Virus record (IMG/VR): IMGVR_UViG_3300032223_000613 | Location: 1 to 39,068 of that record | Reading direction: 5' to 3' (one strand) | Source of the DNA: a virus | DNA length: 39,068 nt | In this document: piece after piece, positions 1 through 9,000 of the stretch | Numbering within the stretch: position 1 is the first letter of the stretch | Layout of the letters: every line of letters begins with the position of its first letter | Notes under the pieces: generated by a model | The model's input: the letters and a program-made list of their open reading frames with translations, nothing else | What the model was told of the DNA's origin: nothing | Database searches by the model: none | Translations under genes and position numbers: made by a program

Positions 1-123
1 CAATGGCCGGTCTGAACCTCAACCATTAAGACAAGTCTACATCAAATAGGGGGGAAAGGCAAGCATCTCCGGTAAGTATTTCCGCGACTCGATTCCGGTT
101 CGGCTTGGTGAACGCCGGCCGGC
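1..123. repeat. Terminal direct repeat, left copy
   Basis: Bases 1-123 are identical to 38946-39068. The repeat reaches exactly to both ends of the window, which is what a circular assembly, a circularly permuted genome or true direct terminal repeats would give. It ends inside a GC palindrome, GCCGGCCGGC (114-123). It holds no gene. Sequence alone cannot tell an assembly overlap from a physical terminal repeat. Confidence 0.95.
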
Positions 124-180
124 CAATAATTGCACCAACACAAACTGCCCAACACAAACCGCGCGCCCTGCGCCCAGTCC

Positions 181-195
181 GTACGATTTTCATAC
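181..195. repeat. 15-bp inverted repeat, degenerate copy
   Basis: Reads GTACGATTTTCATAC, two changes from the consensus GTACGAATTTCGTAC. It lies between the circle junction and the terminator of the 264-899 gene, outside any gene. Confidence 0.5.
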
Positions 196-216
196 GCGGT
201 TTTGCGGCCGAATTGA

Positions 217-248
217 GGGCAAAAAAATAACCCCCGCTTTCGCGGGGG
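217..248 (-). terminator. Rho-independent terminator of the 264-899 gene
   Basis: CCCCCGC (231-237) and GCGGGGG (242-248) form a perfect 7-bp GC stem with a 4-base loop. Read on the - strand it is followed by TTATTTTTTT (221-230), a classical U tract. It begins 16 bases after the stop codon of the - strand gene ending at 264. Confidence 0.93.
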
Positions 249-263
249 CTACTCTTTCGGAGA

Positions 264-899
264 TTACTTCTTGAGGGGCACCGAATTCTTAACGATAATC
301 GCTAGAATCTTTGAGATTTTCTCAAGGTTGGCCGTATCGACTGCCTTTAATTGCTCGGCCTTAAAGCCCTGTAATGCAGCGAGCGTAACGGCGAGAATCG
401 AATCAACATCCCGCTTGCTCTCCTTCTTTAATTCGCCAGTGCCCTTCTTGGACTTAGGCGAGATTTTAGGCGAGAGGGCTTCCACCGCTTCTAGGCTCTC
501 GGTGGCTTCGATTATGGCATCTGCGCCTGTGCTGCCGTTCTTGGTGTTGAAGCGCACCGCCAGTTTGATGAGGTCGGACACCGACATATTCTCTGCTTCG
601 GGGTGCTTCGAGATGATGAGCGAGCAGGTTACGAAGTGTTGAGCGTGTGAAGGTCGAAGGGTAGGCGCGGTGCCAGTTGCTTCGATTGCTTGAGCGATTG
701 AGGCTTTCACCTGCGCGACAGTAATCCCGCTATCCGCCATCTTCTGCGCTGTCTCAACGATGAAGCCCAATTCCAATTCCTTCGAGCCAGACGAGATGAG
801 CGCGTAATGCTCGGAGATGGAATCCACCGCCTGCACCTTAATCTTTGGTGCTGTTGCTGTTGGTGCCTTTGGTGCCTTTGCCTTTGGTGCTGTTGCCAT
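264..899 (-). CDS. Ala/Lys-rich protein of unknown function next to the putative origin
   Basis: A 211-residue protein I do not recognise. The first 20 residues are a low-complexity Ala-Pro-Lys tail (repeats of APK) like those of proteins that bind DNA non-specifically. The rest is predicted mostly helical, and residues about 145-165 are a second Lys/Ser-rich stretch. ATG 899 follows GAAAGG at a workable distance, and a copy of the 15-bp inverted repeat lies 24 bases upstream. A strong terminator follows the gene. It is the only gene facing the repeat-rich 900-1695 region from this side, so an origin-binding or DNA-organising role is possible, but this is inference from position and composition only. 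Confidence 0.75.
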   Translation of the reverse strand: MATAPKAKAPKAPTATAPKIKVQAVDSISEHYALISSGSKELELGFIVETAQKMADSGITVAQVKASIAQAIEATGTAPTLRPSHAQHFVTCSLIISKHPEAENMSVSDLIKLAVRFNTKNGSTGADAIIEATESLEAVEALSPKISPKSKKGTGELKKESKRDVDSILAVTLAALQGFKAEQLKAVDTANLEKISKILAIIVKNSVPLKK

Positions 900-923
900 T
901 TGGGTTTGCCTTTCGGTTTTCGC

Positions 924-938
924 GTACGAATTTCGTAC
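924..938. promoter_or_regulatory. 15-bp inverted repeat GTACGAATTTCGTAC
   Basis: Perfect copy with 8-bp arms when flanks are included (CGTACGAA, T, TTCGTACG). It lies 24 bases upstream of the ATG at 899, a spacing shared (22-26 bases) with the copies before 38078, 38480 and 38887. Confidence 0.8.
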
Positions 939-1141
939 GGGTGCTTGGTTGCACTAATCAAGAGTACCGCGAATCGGGGGGAATATCCACCTCATTTCGC
1001 CACCAATTTCGAGCGCGAATCGGGGTCGGGGTAGGCCGAAACAGGGTCGCGGGGTCTAGGGGTCGAGCATTGGCCGAATCGGGGTCGAGAGTCTTTCGAG
1101 AGTCGCTCGAATCTAGGGGAGAGAGCTTCTCTCCTGCCGAA

Positions 1142-1168
1142 TCGAATCGCCGGAATCGCCGGAATCAC
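1142..1168. repeat. Three tandem 9-bp repeats
   Basis: Copies tcgaatcgc (1142-1150), cggaatcgc (1151-1159) and cggaatcac (1160-1168), each containing GAATC. They lie 12 bases before the 11-bp array. Confidence 0.8.
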
Positions 1169-1180
1169 CGGCACGACTCT

Positions 1181-1246
1181 CTCTCGAATCCTTCTCGAAT
1201 CCTTCTCGAATCTTTATCGAATCTTTCTCGAATCTTTCTCGAATAT
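1181..1246. repeat. Six tandem 11-bp iteron-like repeats
   Basis: Copies start at 1181, 1192, 1203, 1214, 1225 and 1236 with consensus ttctcgaatcy; each differs by one to three bases. The period of 11 is close to one helical turn, so a bound protein would sit on one face of the DNA. The first five copies contain GAATC. Confidence 0.9.
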
Positions 1247-1520
1247 CGGGGGAATATCTGCGGGGGAAAGTGTGAGGGGGGAGAGTCACCCGCTAATAAT
1301 TCTTAATGAGGCCGCTAAAGAATAATTATTTAATGAATCGAGAATCAAATAGCCCTGCACTTGCAGGGATTGGCCGACATTCGATTAGTAAGTGATTGGC
1401 AGATGTTTTGAGGGGGGATTTATTAAAGCGCGAGAGCGCGCGATATCTAGAGTCCAAACATAATTTTCTGTTATATAGCCCCCTTATATATGTATAATTC
1501 AGACATTTATAAAATATATC

Positions 1521-1537
1521 AGCGAACCCTGTTCGCT
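1521..1537. other. Hairpin in the terminase leader region
   Basis: AGCGAAC, CCT, GTTCGCT: a perfect 7-bp stem with a 3-base loop, followed by a T-rich stretch. It could be a weak + strand terminator or part of the origin. Confidence 0.5.
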
Positions 1538-1582
1538 TTATCCTTTTGAACAGGTTATCTTATATGTATAGAAATACATATT

Positions 1583-1607
1583 CGGAGTCGCTCCGTTTAA
1601 GACTCCG
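1583..1607. other. Alternative hairpins upstream of the terminase gene
   Basis: CGGAG-TCG-CTCCG (1583-1595) can fold alone, or CGGAGTC (1583-1589) can pair with GACTCCG (1601-1607). The two folds exclude each other. An AT-rich stretch with a TATAAT at 1636-1641 follows; no clear -35 box is seen. Confidence 0.4.
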
Positions 1608-1695
1608 CTCCTTATATATAATATATAATATATACTATAATGGGAGAGTTATGCCCGTTAAAAGTAACCGTTAGAATAGTTATAAGGGGCGTAAT

Positions 1696-3552
1696 ATGGC
1701 AGGTAAGAAAGTCTCCAAAGAGGACTCCCAAAAGCAAGTTTTAGCCCTGCTCAGCCAGGGTTCGACAATCAAGATGGCTATGGAAAACGTAGGCCGGACA
1801 GAGGCTGCCTATCGGCAATGGGCTATGCTAGACCCTGATTTTAAGGAGAAGGCAGAGAAGGCTCGTCTCTCAGGCAAGGGAATCCAAACCTCCCTAGAGA
1901 ACCTCAAGGACATCTCCTATCCAGACTTCTGCGAGGAGTTCCTGGAGACCAAGTTATTTGACCATCACCTAGACTGGATTGACCTCGTAGAAGGTCGTGA
2001 GCCTAGATGGCTCCATCCTAGTATGACATATGAGCAGAATGCCATAAACCGCATCCTCATCAATGTCCCACCGGAGCACGCCAAGTCTACAGTCCTTACC
2101 ACCAACTATGTGACCTACCGCATAGTAACCAACCCTAATCTTCGAGTCATTATTGTCTCCAAAACCCAGGGCATGGCACGCAAGTTCCTTGGTGCTATCA
2201 AGACTAGACTTTCACATCCAGCCTTTACCAAGATGCAGGTTGCCTTTGGCCCTCAGGGTGGATATAAACAAGATGCAACCCAATGGTCTGCAGATATGAT
2301 TTACCTAGGTACGGGACGTGACTCAGGCGAGAAAGACCCAACCGTACAAGCCCTCGGCTTTGGCTCTCAGATTTACGGCGCACGCGCCGACCTGATTATC
2401 CTAGACGACGTTGTGATGTCCTCAAATGCCCACGAGTGGGAGAAGCAAATTGAATGGCTTCAAAAGGAAGTAATCACACGTCTAGGGCGGCACGGAAAAC
2501 TACTTATTGTTGGAACCCGTGTCGCTCCTATTGACCTTTACAAGATGATACGCGATGGTGGACAATGGACAGGTGGCAAAAGCCCCTTCACCTATTTTAG
2601 CCAACCTGCAGTTCTTGAATTCGACGAGAAACCTGAAAACTGGAAAGCCCTATGGCCCAAGACTGACAGGCCCGAGGGAGACATAGATGAACCAGACGAA
2701 AACGGACTATACACAAAGTGGGACGGCCCATCTCTTTTTACACGCCGTTCTGAGGTTGCTCCTTCTGTATGGGCTATGGTCTACCAGCAAGAAGATGTTG
2801 TCGAGAATTCTATCTTTTCTCCGACCTGCATCGCTGGAAGCGTCAATGGGATGCGCAAGCGAGGACCTCTCAAACCTGGAATCCCCGGACATCCAAAGCA
2901 CGTTGAGTCTTCATACACAGTTATGGGCCTCGACCCGGCAATGACAGGAAACACGGGTGCCGTTATTGCGACATACAACCGTGCTGATTCAAAAATTTAT
3001 ATTCTTGACTGCGTCAATATGACAGACCCAAGTCCCGCAAAGATTAGGGCCCTAATTGAAGACTGGGTCGAGCGGTACCGTCCACAGGAACTGCGTATTG
3101 AAATCAATGCTCACCAGAAGGCTTACGCCCTGGATGAGGACTTGCGTAACTGGCTTGCTCAGTATGGCACTCGTCTAGAATCTCACTTCACAGGTAAGAA
3201 TAAGTGGGACACATCTTTTGGTGTAGCATCTATGGCAACACTATTTGGAAACACTAGAGATGGTAGATTCCAAGATAATAACATTATCGAACTTCCAAGC
3301 AACGAAGGTTCTGAGGGTCTCAAGACCTTAGTCCAGCAACTCATCACTTGGAAGCCCGATACTAAAAACCCAACAGATACAGTAATGGCTCTATGGTTTG
3401 CAATCATTCGCATACGCGAACTTATGCAGCAATCAAGTAGAATAAGCCAGTACCAAAGTAATCGTTGGGCAACCAGAGCCCAAAGGTCTCAGCGGATGTC
3501 AATCAATTTAGATGAATCCTTTGCTGAGCAATGGGTAGAAACTTACGGATAG
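1696..3552 (+). CDS. terL: Large terminase subunit
   Basis: A 618-residue DNA-packaging motor: ATPase plus nuclease. The Walker A-like segment VPPEHAKST is near residues 123-131, and Walker B (LIILDD) is near 232-237. The C-terminal RNase H-like nuclease starts with GLDPAMTGNTG near 411 and has a late acidic motif in TDTVMALW near 557. The first about 60 residues look like a helix-turn-helix (QVLALLSQGSTIKMAMENVG), the kind of DNA-binding domain usually found in a small terminase. No separate small-subunit gene is visible, so this fusion may supply DNA recognition. ATG 1696 follows AAGGGGCG. It is the first gene of the long + strand virion block. Confidence 0.95.
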   Translation: MAGKKVSKEDSQKQVLALLSQGSTIKMAMENVGRTEAAYRQWAMLDPDFKEKAEKARLSGKGIQTSLENLKDISYPDFCEEFLETKLFDHHLDWIDLVEGREPRWLHPSMTYEQNAINRILINVPPEHAKSTVLTTNYVTYRIVTNPNLRVIIVSKTQGMARKFLGAIKTRLSHPAFTKMQVAFGPQGGYKQDATQWSADMIYLGTGRDSGEKDPTVQALGFGSQIYGARADLIILDDVVMSSNAHEWEKQIEWLQKEVITRLGRHGKLLIVGTRVAPIDLYKMIRDGGQWTGGKSPFTYFSQPAVLEFDEKPENWKALWPKTDRPEGDIDEPDENGLYTKWDGPSLFTRRSEVAPSVWAMVYQQEDVVENSIFSPTCIAGSVNGMRKRGPLKPGIPGHPKHVESSYTVMGLDPAMTGNTGAVIATYNRADSKIYILDCVNMTDPSPAKIRALIEDWVERYRPQELRIEINAHQKAYALDEDLRNWLAQYGTRLESHFTGKNKWDTSFGVASMATLFGNTRDGRFQDNNIIELPSNEGSEGLKTLVQQLITWKPDTKNPTDTVMALWFAIIRIRELMQQSSRISQYQSNRWATRAQRSQRMSINLDESFAEQWVETYG

Positions 3553-3559
3553 GAAACCA

Positions 3560-5356
3560 ATGGCACTAACTATTGAGCAGATTGCAGCGCGTGTTGATTC
3601 GCTGCGCTATCGCTCCACAGAGCGCGATGCTACTGCCAATGACGTTCTTTCCGTTCGTCAGGGTAAAATTGCGGAAGTCTATCCGGACTTCTTTCCAGAC
3701 GGCGTAGATGCTAACGTTGTAGCAAACTTCATCGATGTGGTCGCACGTGACTTATCAGAAGTAATGGCTCCGTTGCCAGCCGTCAATTGTTCAGCAGCAA
3801 ACCAAGTATCGGACCGTGCTCGCACGTTTGCTGATAAGCGAACACGTATTGCATCTAACTATTTTACTCATTCAGATTTATCTGTGCAGATGTACACCGG
3901 TGCAGATTACTATATCACATATGGCTTCTGCCCATTCGTTGTGGAACTAGACGAAGAATCAAAACTTCCTCGTATCCGCATTGAAAACCCAAGAATGTCA
4001 TACCCAGAGTTTGACCGCTATGGTCGTTGCGTTGCTTTTGCAAAGCGATATATGATGACTCTTGCCGAGTTAATTGCTCAGTTCCCAGAATTTGAATCCC
4101 AACTCCTAGGTGAGTTTGGATATAAGCAAGATATCAACGCGGCTATTGATATCTATCGTTACTACGATAAAGACCAGTCAGTTGTATATGTTCCATCTCG
4201 TCAGAACCTAATCCTTTCTTGGGCTAAGAACCCACTTGGAAAGATGATGGTTATTATTGCAAAGCGTCCATCTATCGATGGCGAAATGCGTGGACAGTTT
4301 GATGATGTTATTGGAATCCAGTTACTCCGCAATCGTTTTGCTATGCTTGCTATGGAAGCCGCTGAAAAGTCAGTACAGGCTCCTATCGTACTTCCACAGG
4401 ATGTGCAGGAACTTCAACTTGGTGGAGATGCGGTTATTCGTACATCTAATCCACAGGGCGTGCGTCGAGTATCTCTTGAGATTCCACAAGGCGCATTTAG
4501 CGAACAGAATTTGCTTAATCAGGAACTCCGTGTTGGAGCACGCTACCCAGAAGGTCGTACCGGCAACATCAATGCTTCGGTCGTTACTGGTCAAGGTGTG
4601 CAAGCACTTATGGGTGCGTTCGATACACAAGTTAAATCATCACAGGCAATCTTTGCTGCATCGCTACGCGATGTAATCAGCCTCTGTTTCCAGGTTGATG
4701 AAGCATACTTCAACGTAGAGAAGACAATTCGTGGTGTAGATGCTGGTTCTCCTTACGTAATTACCTACACCCCTGGCAAGGATATCAAGGGTGACTACTC
4801 TGCAGATGTCCGTTATGGTATGTTGGCTGGTCTTAACCCAGCACAGGGACTTATTTTTATGCTACAAGCCCTCGGAGGTAAGTTAATCTCTAAGGATATG
4901 GCTATGCGTGAACTTCCATTCAATGTGAATGTTACGCAAGAGCAAGAAAAAATTGAAGTTGAGGATATGCGTGCATCGCTTATTAACTCACTTCAAGCAT
5001 ATACCCAAGCAATTCCACAGATGGCCTCTTCGGGTGGAGACCCAACTGCCATTATTAGTAGAGTTGCTCAGGTTATCAAGGCGCGACAAGGTGGCAAGTC
5101 TATCGAAGACGCTATCGGGGACATTTTTGCGCCACAGGTTCCTCCTGCTGGAGCACCGTCGCCGGTTGAGCAAACGTCCCCTGTTCCCGCTGGTGCCCCA
5201 GTAGGGGGCTCACAACCTCCACAAGCACAACAAGCACAACAGCCACAGATACAGCCAGGTGGCGGTCAAGATATTCAGACAATCCTAGCGTCATTAACAA
5301 GTTCAGGTAAAGCAGGCGGTACTGCTAGAACAACAATGACACGTAAGGAGGCATAA
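3560..5356 (+). CDS. Portal protein
   Basis: A 598-residue protein directly after the terminase, the usual place for the portal, the dodecameric ring through which DNA enters the head. The sequence is mostly helical with the patterns of a podovirus-type portal. The last about 90 residues turn into a Pro/Gln/Ala/Gly-rich tail (for example PPQAQQAQQPQIQ), which is probably disordered. ATG 3560 follows TAGGAAA seven bases after the terminase stop. The assignment rests on size, order and general sequence character, not on a signature motif. Confidence 0.85.
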   Translation: MALTIEQIAARVDSLRYRSTERDATANDVLSVRQGKIAEVYPDFFPDGVDANVVANFIDVVARDLSEVMAPLPAVNCSAANQVSDRARTFADKRTRIASNYFTHSDLSVQMYTGADYYITYGFCPFVVELDEESKLPRIRIENPRMSYPEFDRYGRCVAFAKRYMMTLAELIAQFPEFESQLLGEFGYKQDINAAIDIYRYYDKDQSVVYVPSRQNLILSWAKNPLGKMMVIIAKRPSIDGEMRGQFDDVIGIQLLRNRFAMLAMEAAEKSVQAPIVLPQDVQELQLGGDAVIRTSNPQGVRRVSLEIPQGAFSEQNLLNQELRVGARYPEGRTGNINASVVTGQGVQALMGAFDTQVKSSQAIFAASLRDVISLCFQVDEAYFNVEKTIRGVDAGSPYVITYTPGKDIKGDYSADVRYGMLAGLNPAQGLIFMLQALGGKLISKDMAMRELPFNVNVTQEQEKIEVEDMRASLINSLQAYTQAIPQMASSGGDPTAIISRVAQVIKARQGGKSIEDAIGDIFAPQVPPAGAPSPVEQTSPVPAGAPVGGSQPPQAQQAQQPQIQPGGGQDIQTILASLTSSGKAGGTARTTMTRKEA

Positions 5357-5814
5357 TGGGCGGTAAAGGTAGCGGTGGCGCGAACGGCGGACCACAGTAC
5401 AACCCTGCCAATGTCTCTGCTACTGGCGGTAATGGCACTAGTGGTGACTACACAGGATTTGCATATGGACAAAACAAGGCAGTAAATGATGCTCGCGTAC
5501 AGGGTAATCAAGCAGTTGCATCTATTCAGGCATCTGAGCCTGCAAGTAATCCAAATGCTTCTCCTAGTCCTTTTGATGGATTGGAAACTTTGCACTCAAC
5601 TCCTGCAGAGATTCATCCAGTAACGCACGGCTCTGACTTTGGTCGCGGTGCAGACTCAAGCATTCTCCCAAGTATTCCTGGAGACATTCGTTTGAAAGAA
5701 AATCAAGCAATTGCTAGGCAGTATCTCCCACTTTTTGCACACGTTGCTAAGAGTCCAGATACACCAGATTCATTTAAGCGTTTCATTAACTACTTAGCGA
5801 GCACTATTTCGTGA
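5356..5814 (+). CDS. Hypothetical virion-block protein
   Basis: A 152-residue protein, not recognised. The first about 35 residues are Gly/Asn-rich (MGGKGSGGANGG at the start). The last 50 residues look helical. ATG 5356 has a perfect AAGGAGG and overlaps the portal stop by one base. It overlaps the next gene by 4 bases. Position between portal and the giant internal protein suggests a minor head or assembly protein. Confidence 0.8.
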   Translation: MGGKGSGGANGGPQYNPANVSATGGNGTSGDYTGFAYGQNKAVNDARVQGNQAVASIQASEPASNPNASPSPFDGLETLHSTPAEIHPVTHGSDFGRGADSSILPSIPGDIRLKENQAIARQYLPLFAHVAKSPDTPDSFKRFINYLASTIS

Positions 5815-6014
5815 AGAACATCTGGCAACCTGGTGGATATTTCGATACTCTCGATAAGTTCACTTCGTCTCTAGGCCACGAGAATGCTGCTATGGCTATT
5901 AAGTTTGCTTCAATTCCTTGGAATTCTGCAGAAGATGTAGATAGATTTATTATTGCAATTACTGGTTCTGCACCTCTTGGTGGCGGTTCTACAAACTATA
6001 TAGCAAAGGGGTAA
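5811..6014 (+). CDS. Small hypothetical protein, GTG start
   Basis: 67 residues starting with GTG at 5811 inside GTGA, so start and upstream stop overlap and translation is probably coupled. It ends in a Gly-rich tail (GSAPLGGGSTNYIAKG). No domain recognised. It lies just before the 1698-residue gene and could be read as a continuation of the previous product in another frame. Confidence 0.7.
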   Translation: MKNIWQPGGYFDTLDKFTSSLGHENAAMAIKFASIPWNSAEDVDRFIIAITGSAPLGGGSTNYIAKG

Positions 6015-6016
6015 CA

Positions 6017-9000
6017 ATGTCAATTTGGGATGACTTTACCTCTACAATTGGTCACTATATTTCTAGTATGGTAAGTGGTGCAGCAAATTCTCTTCCTAAC
6101 GCTGCAGTAAGTGCTGCCGGTGGTTTAGTTGATGCAGGAACAAATGCGGCAGTACGAGCAGCAGCGCCAACTACTAAGTTGCCATCAACAGGAACACAGT
6201 TGGCACAGGTTGCACGCGACCAGATTGCTGCTAACTCACCATTCAAAGTAATACCAATTAAGCCTTCCCAAGATTTGCTCTTAAAGACTGCAGTATTTGC
6301 AGAAAACAAAATCATTTCTCCATATGTAACTCGTCCATTCTCAACATTTGGACTGATGACTGACTTTTCATCTGCACCATTGTACCACGATGGCTTCCAA
6401 TGGGATGATTTCAAGGTAGCATACAATCGAAGCAAGTATGTTTCTCCTTTCCAGGCTCTTATTAAGTCTGACATTTATAAGGCAACACCACTTGGTGATT
6501 TAACTACTTCTATCCTTAAAAAGGGTGGAGTAGACCTTGATAAGGTTGACCTATGGGACAATCAAAGCATCAAGAAGAGTTTCCACGACAACGTAGTTGG
6601 TAAGTGGTTTACCGGTACTGGTGATTTTGTTGAATCATTTGCTGAATTTGGCGGTGCTGGTAAAGTAGTTGGTGCTGTTGCAAAGTTTGGCAAGTATGCT
6701 GCTGTAGAAACTGGTCTAGGAGCATTAAGCAAAGACTATACTCTAACCCAAGTTGAGAACGATATGACTCAGGGAATTCAGCATGCAACTACTGGGGTAG
6801 GAACTCCAACTGTTCGTGGCGCAGAAGTTATGCAGATGGCTCAAACAACAGACCCATCAGTATTAATTCCTAAGATTCAGAAGTATACAACAAATGCAAA
6901 TCTAATTCCATTGATTATGGAAGAGACTAACCCTGCAGTTATTAGAGATTTGCTTCTTGCTGATAGTGGTCATATTCCAGCCCTCGAGCGTCTTGCTCAA
7001 AATGGAAGTTCAGACTACCTAATGGTGGCATCTGATACTCATAATTATTTGAAGTCTGAGGCTATTGCTAACAATAACTCACTTAATCATTTGCCAGATG
7101 ATGCTCTTGCTAAAATTAATAAAGCATTTGATGACTCGATTGCACGCGTACCGGAGCATAAGCGTTTCTTAGATGCACTTATGGACCCATCAACAAACAG
7201 TCCTCTATTTGGTGGAACTGGTTATTTCCCAGCAGAACCTATCGTTGGAGCAAAAGAAGTAGCCGCTGTTCGCAAGACTGTTTCTGAAACTGGTGCTGCA
7301 CTAAAGGCTAGAGATTATTCAGCAATGGGCAGCTGGGCAGAGCGTGTGCTTGGTAATAGAATTCTTACTCGTGTTGTTCGTACAACTGGCTCACGCAGCC
7401 CAATGGGTATTGTCGGCTTTAATGGTTCTCGTCCATTTGATGCTTTTGCTGAAATTAATGCACAACTTGATAATATTAAAGTATTAGAAAATGGTGCAAC
7501 AACTATTGAGTACGAGTGGGGCAAAACTGCAACTGCATCAGAGTACAGAAAAGCAGTTCTTGCTGCATACGCAAAGCAGACAACAGATATTGGCCGTCGT
7601 GAGATAATTTCTCAACTCGACGAACACCTAGGACATATTATTGCTCGCTATTATGGAATTAATACTGCAGAAGAAATTAAGGGATATGTTGCTGCAATTC
7701 GCGGAGCAACGCAGGATTCCTATTCTAAGTTAGTTAAAAATGGATTCTCTGTAGATATGAATGGTCGTTTGACCCTTTCCCCAGAGACTCAGTCTCAACT
7801 TGCGCAGTCATATCGCTTTGCTCCTTGGGATGCATTTGAACAGGACATCATTCGCGCACAGACAAAGGGAAACCTTGCAGCCGGAAAACGTTTCATTCAG
7901 TCATCTGGGCAAATTACTCGTTCTGTCCTAGAAGATGGAGTCAAGTACTGGTCATTTGATGCCCTAGCGCGTCCAGCGTTCATTTTCAAACAATCATACA
8001 TGGAACCAATAATTAGTGCAACTATTGCGCAGGGTGCAGACTTCTTTATCAAGAACCTCCCAAATGCTTTGGATAATTCCCTTAAGAACAACATTAATCG
8101 TTTCATTGAAGCAAGCACTAAAGTAACAACGCTTGCAGAGCGCAAAGAAGTTTCTAATACTGTAACTAGAATTCAAGAACAACTCAAGACTGCTTTGCAA
8201 AATAGAGATATGCTTGCTGCCGAGTGGGAACAGATGTACAAATCTGGCAAACTCAGCCCACGAACAACGCGTGAGAACTCCGCATATATCAAGAGCGAAC
8301 TTAAGAAGTATACAAAGATTGTAGATTCTCTTGAGGCAGAGATTCATGATGCTGTTCGCCCATTAAACTTGGGCGATGAAAGCATTGTATCTGTACCCAG
8401 CATTGCTAATTTAGAGCGTCGCATAGCCTACATTGAGCAGTCAGTCCCATCCTTGCGTAACAAGATGGGCAAGACAATCAAGGGTGTAAAGAAATCTATC
8501 GCTGAACTGCAGAATGAGATTATTTCACTATCTCCTGATGGCAAGAAGATTGTTGAATTAAACAACAAGATTGCATCAGCATATGAAGATATCGATATGG
8601 AAGTCAAGAATCTTGGCTCTGTTCGAGCACGTCAGGCAGACACTTTCGGTCGTGGCACAGAATTTAAGAAGCGTTACTACGGCAAAGAGTCACAATACCG
8701 CATGGTTGCTGGTAAGTGGACAAACATTGAGAGCCTATTTAACGATAACCTATTAGGTGCAGCAATGCGCGATGAACTTTCCAATACAATGACAGCATAC
8801 AATACATATGCCGGAGATATGAATATTGGTGCACGTCAGGCTATCTACTCTCGTCGTGCCCCAAGTGGTATCATCGATATCTATCATGATGATTACTTCA
8901 AGGAACTTGCGCATGTAACCAACCAACTTTGGCGCAATGACCCATTCATTAAGTTGATTCTTGCAGATACACCAAAGACTAACCTTGTTAAATGGCTCAA

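Larger units (their letters stand above)
939..1695. other. Gene-free region, candidate replication origin
   Basis: No credible gene is seen in about 750 bases; the open frames here translate to Arg/Ser-rich nonsense. It contains 17 GANTC sites between 971 and 1287, tandem 9-bp and 11-bp repeats, hairpins at 1353-1368, 1428-1439, 1521-1537 and 1583-1607, and a strongly AT-rich stretch at about 1440-1640. Iterons beside hairpins and an AT-rich unwinding segment are the usual parts of an iteron-type origin. The terminase promoter should lie at its right end. Origin function is inferred. Confidence 0.55.

Noticed and set aside
845-1306. Open frames of 60-153 codons across the 900-1300 region on both strands
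   Set aside because: They translate the tandem repeats into Arg/Ser/Glu-rich sequence, lack ribosome sites and show no protein-like pattern; the DNA repeats explain the open frames.
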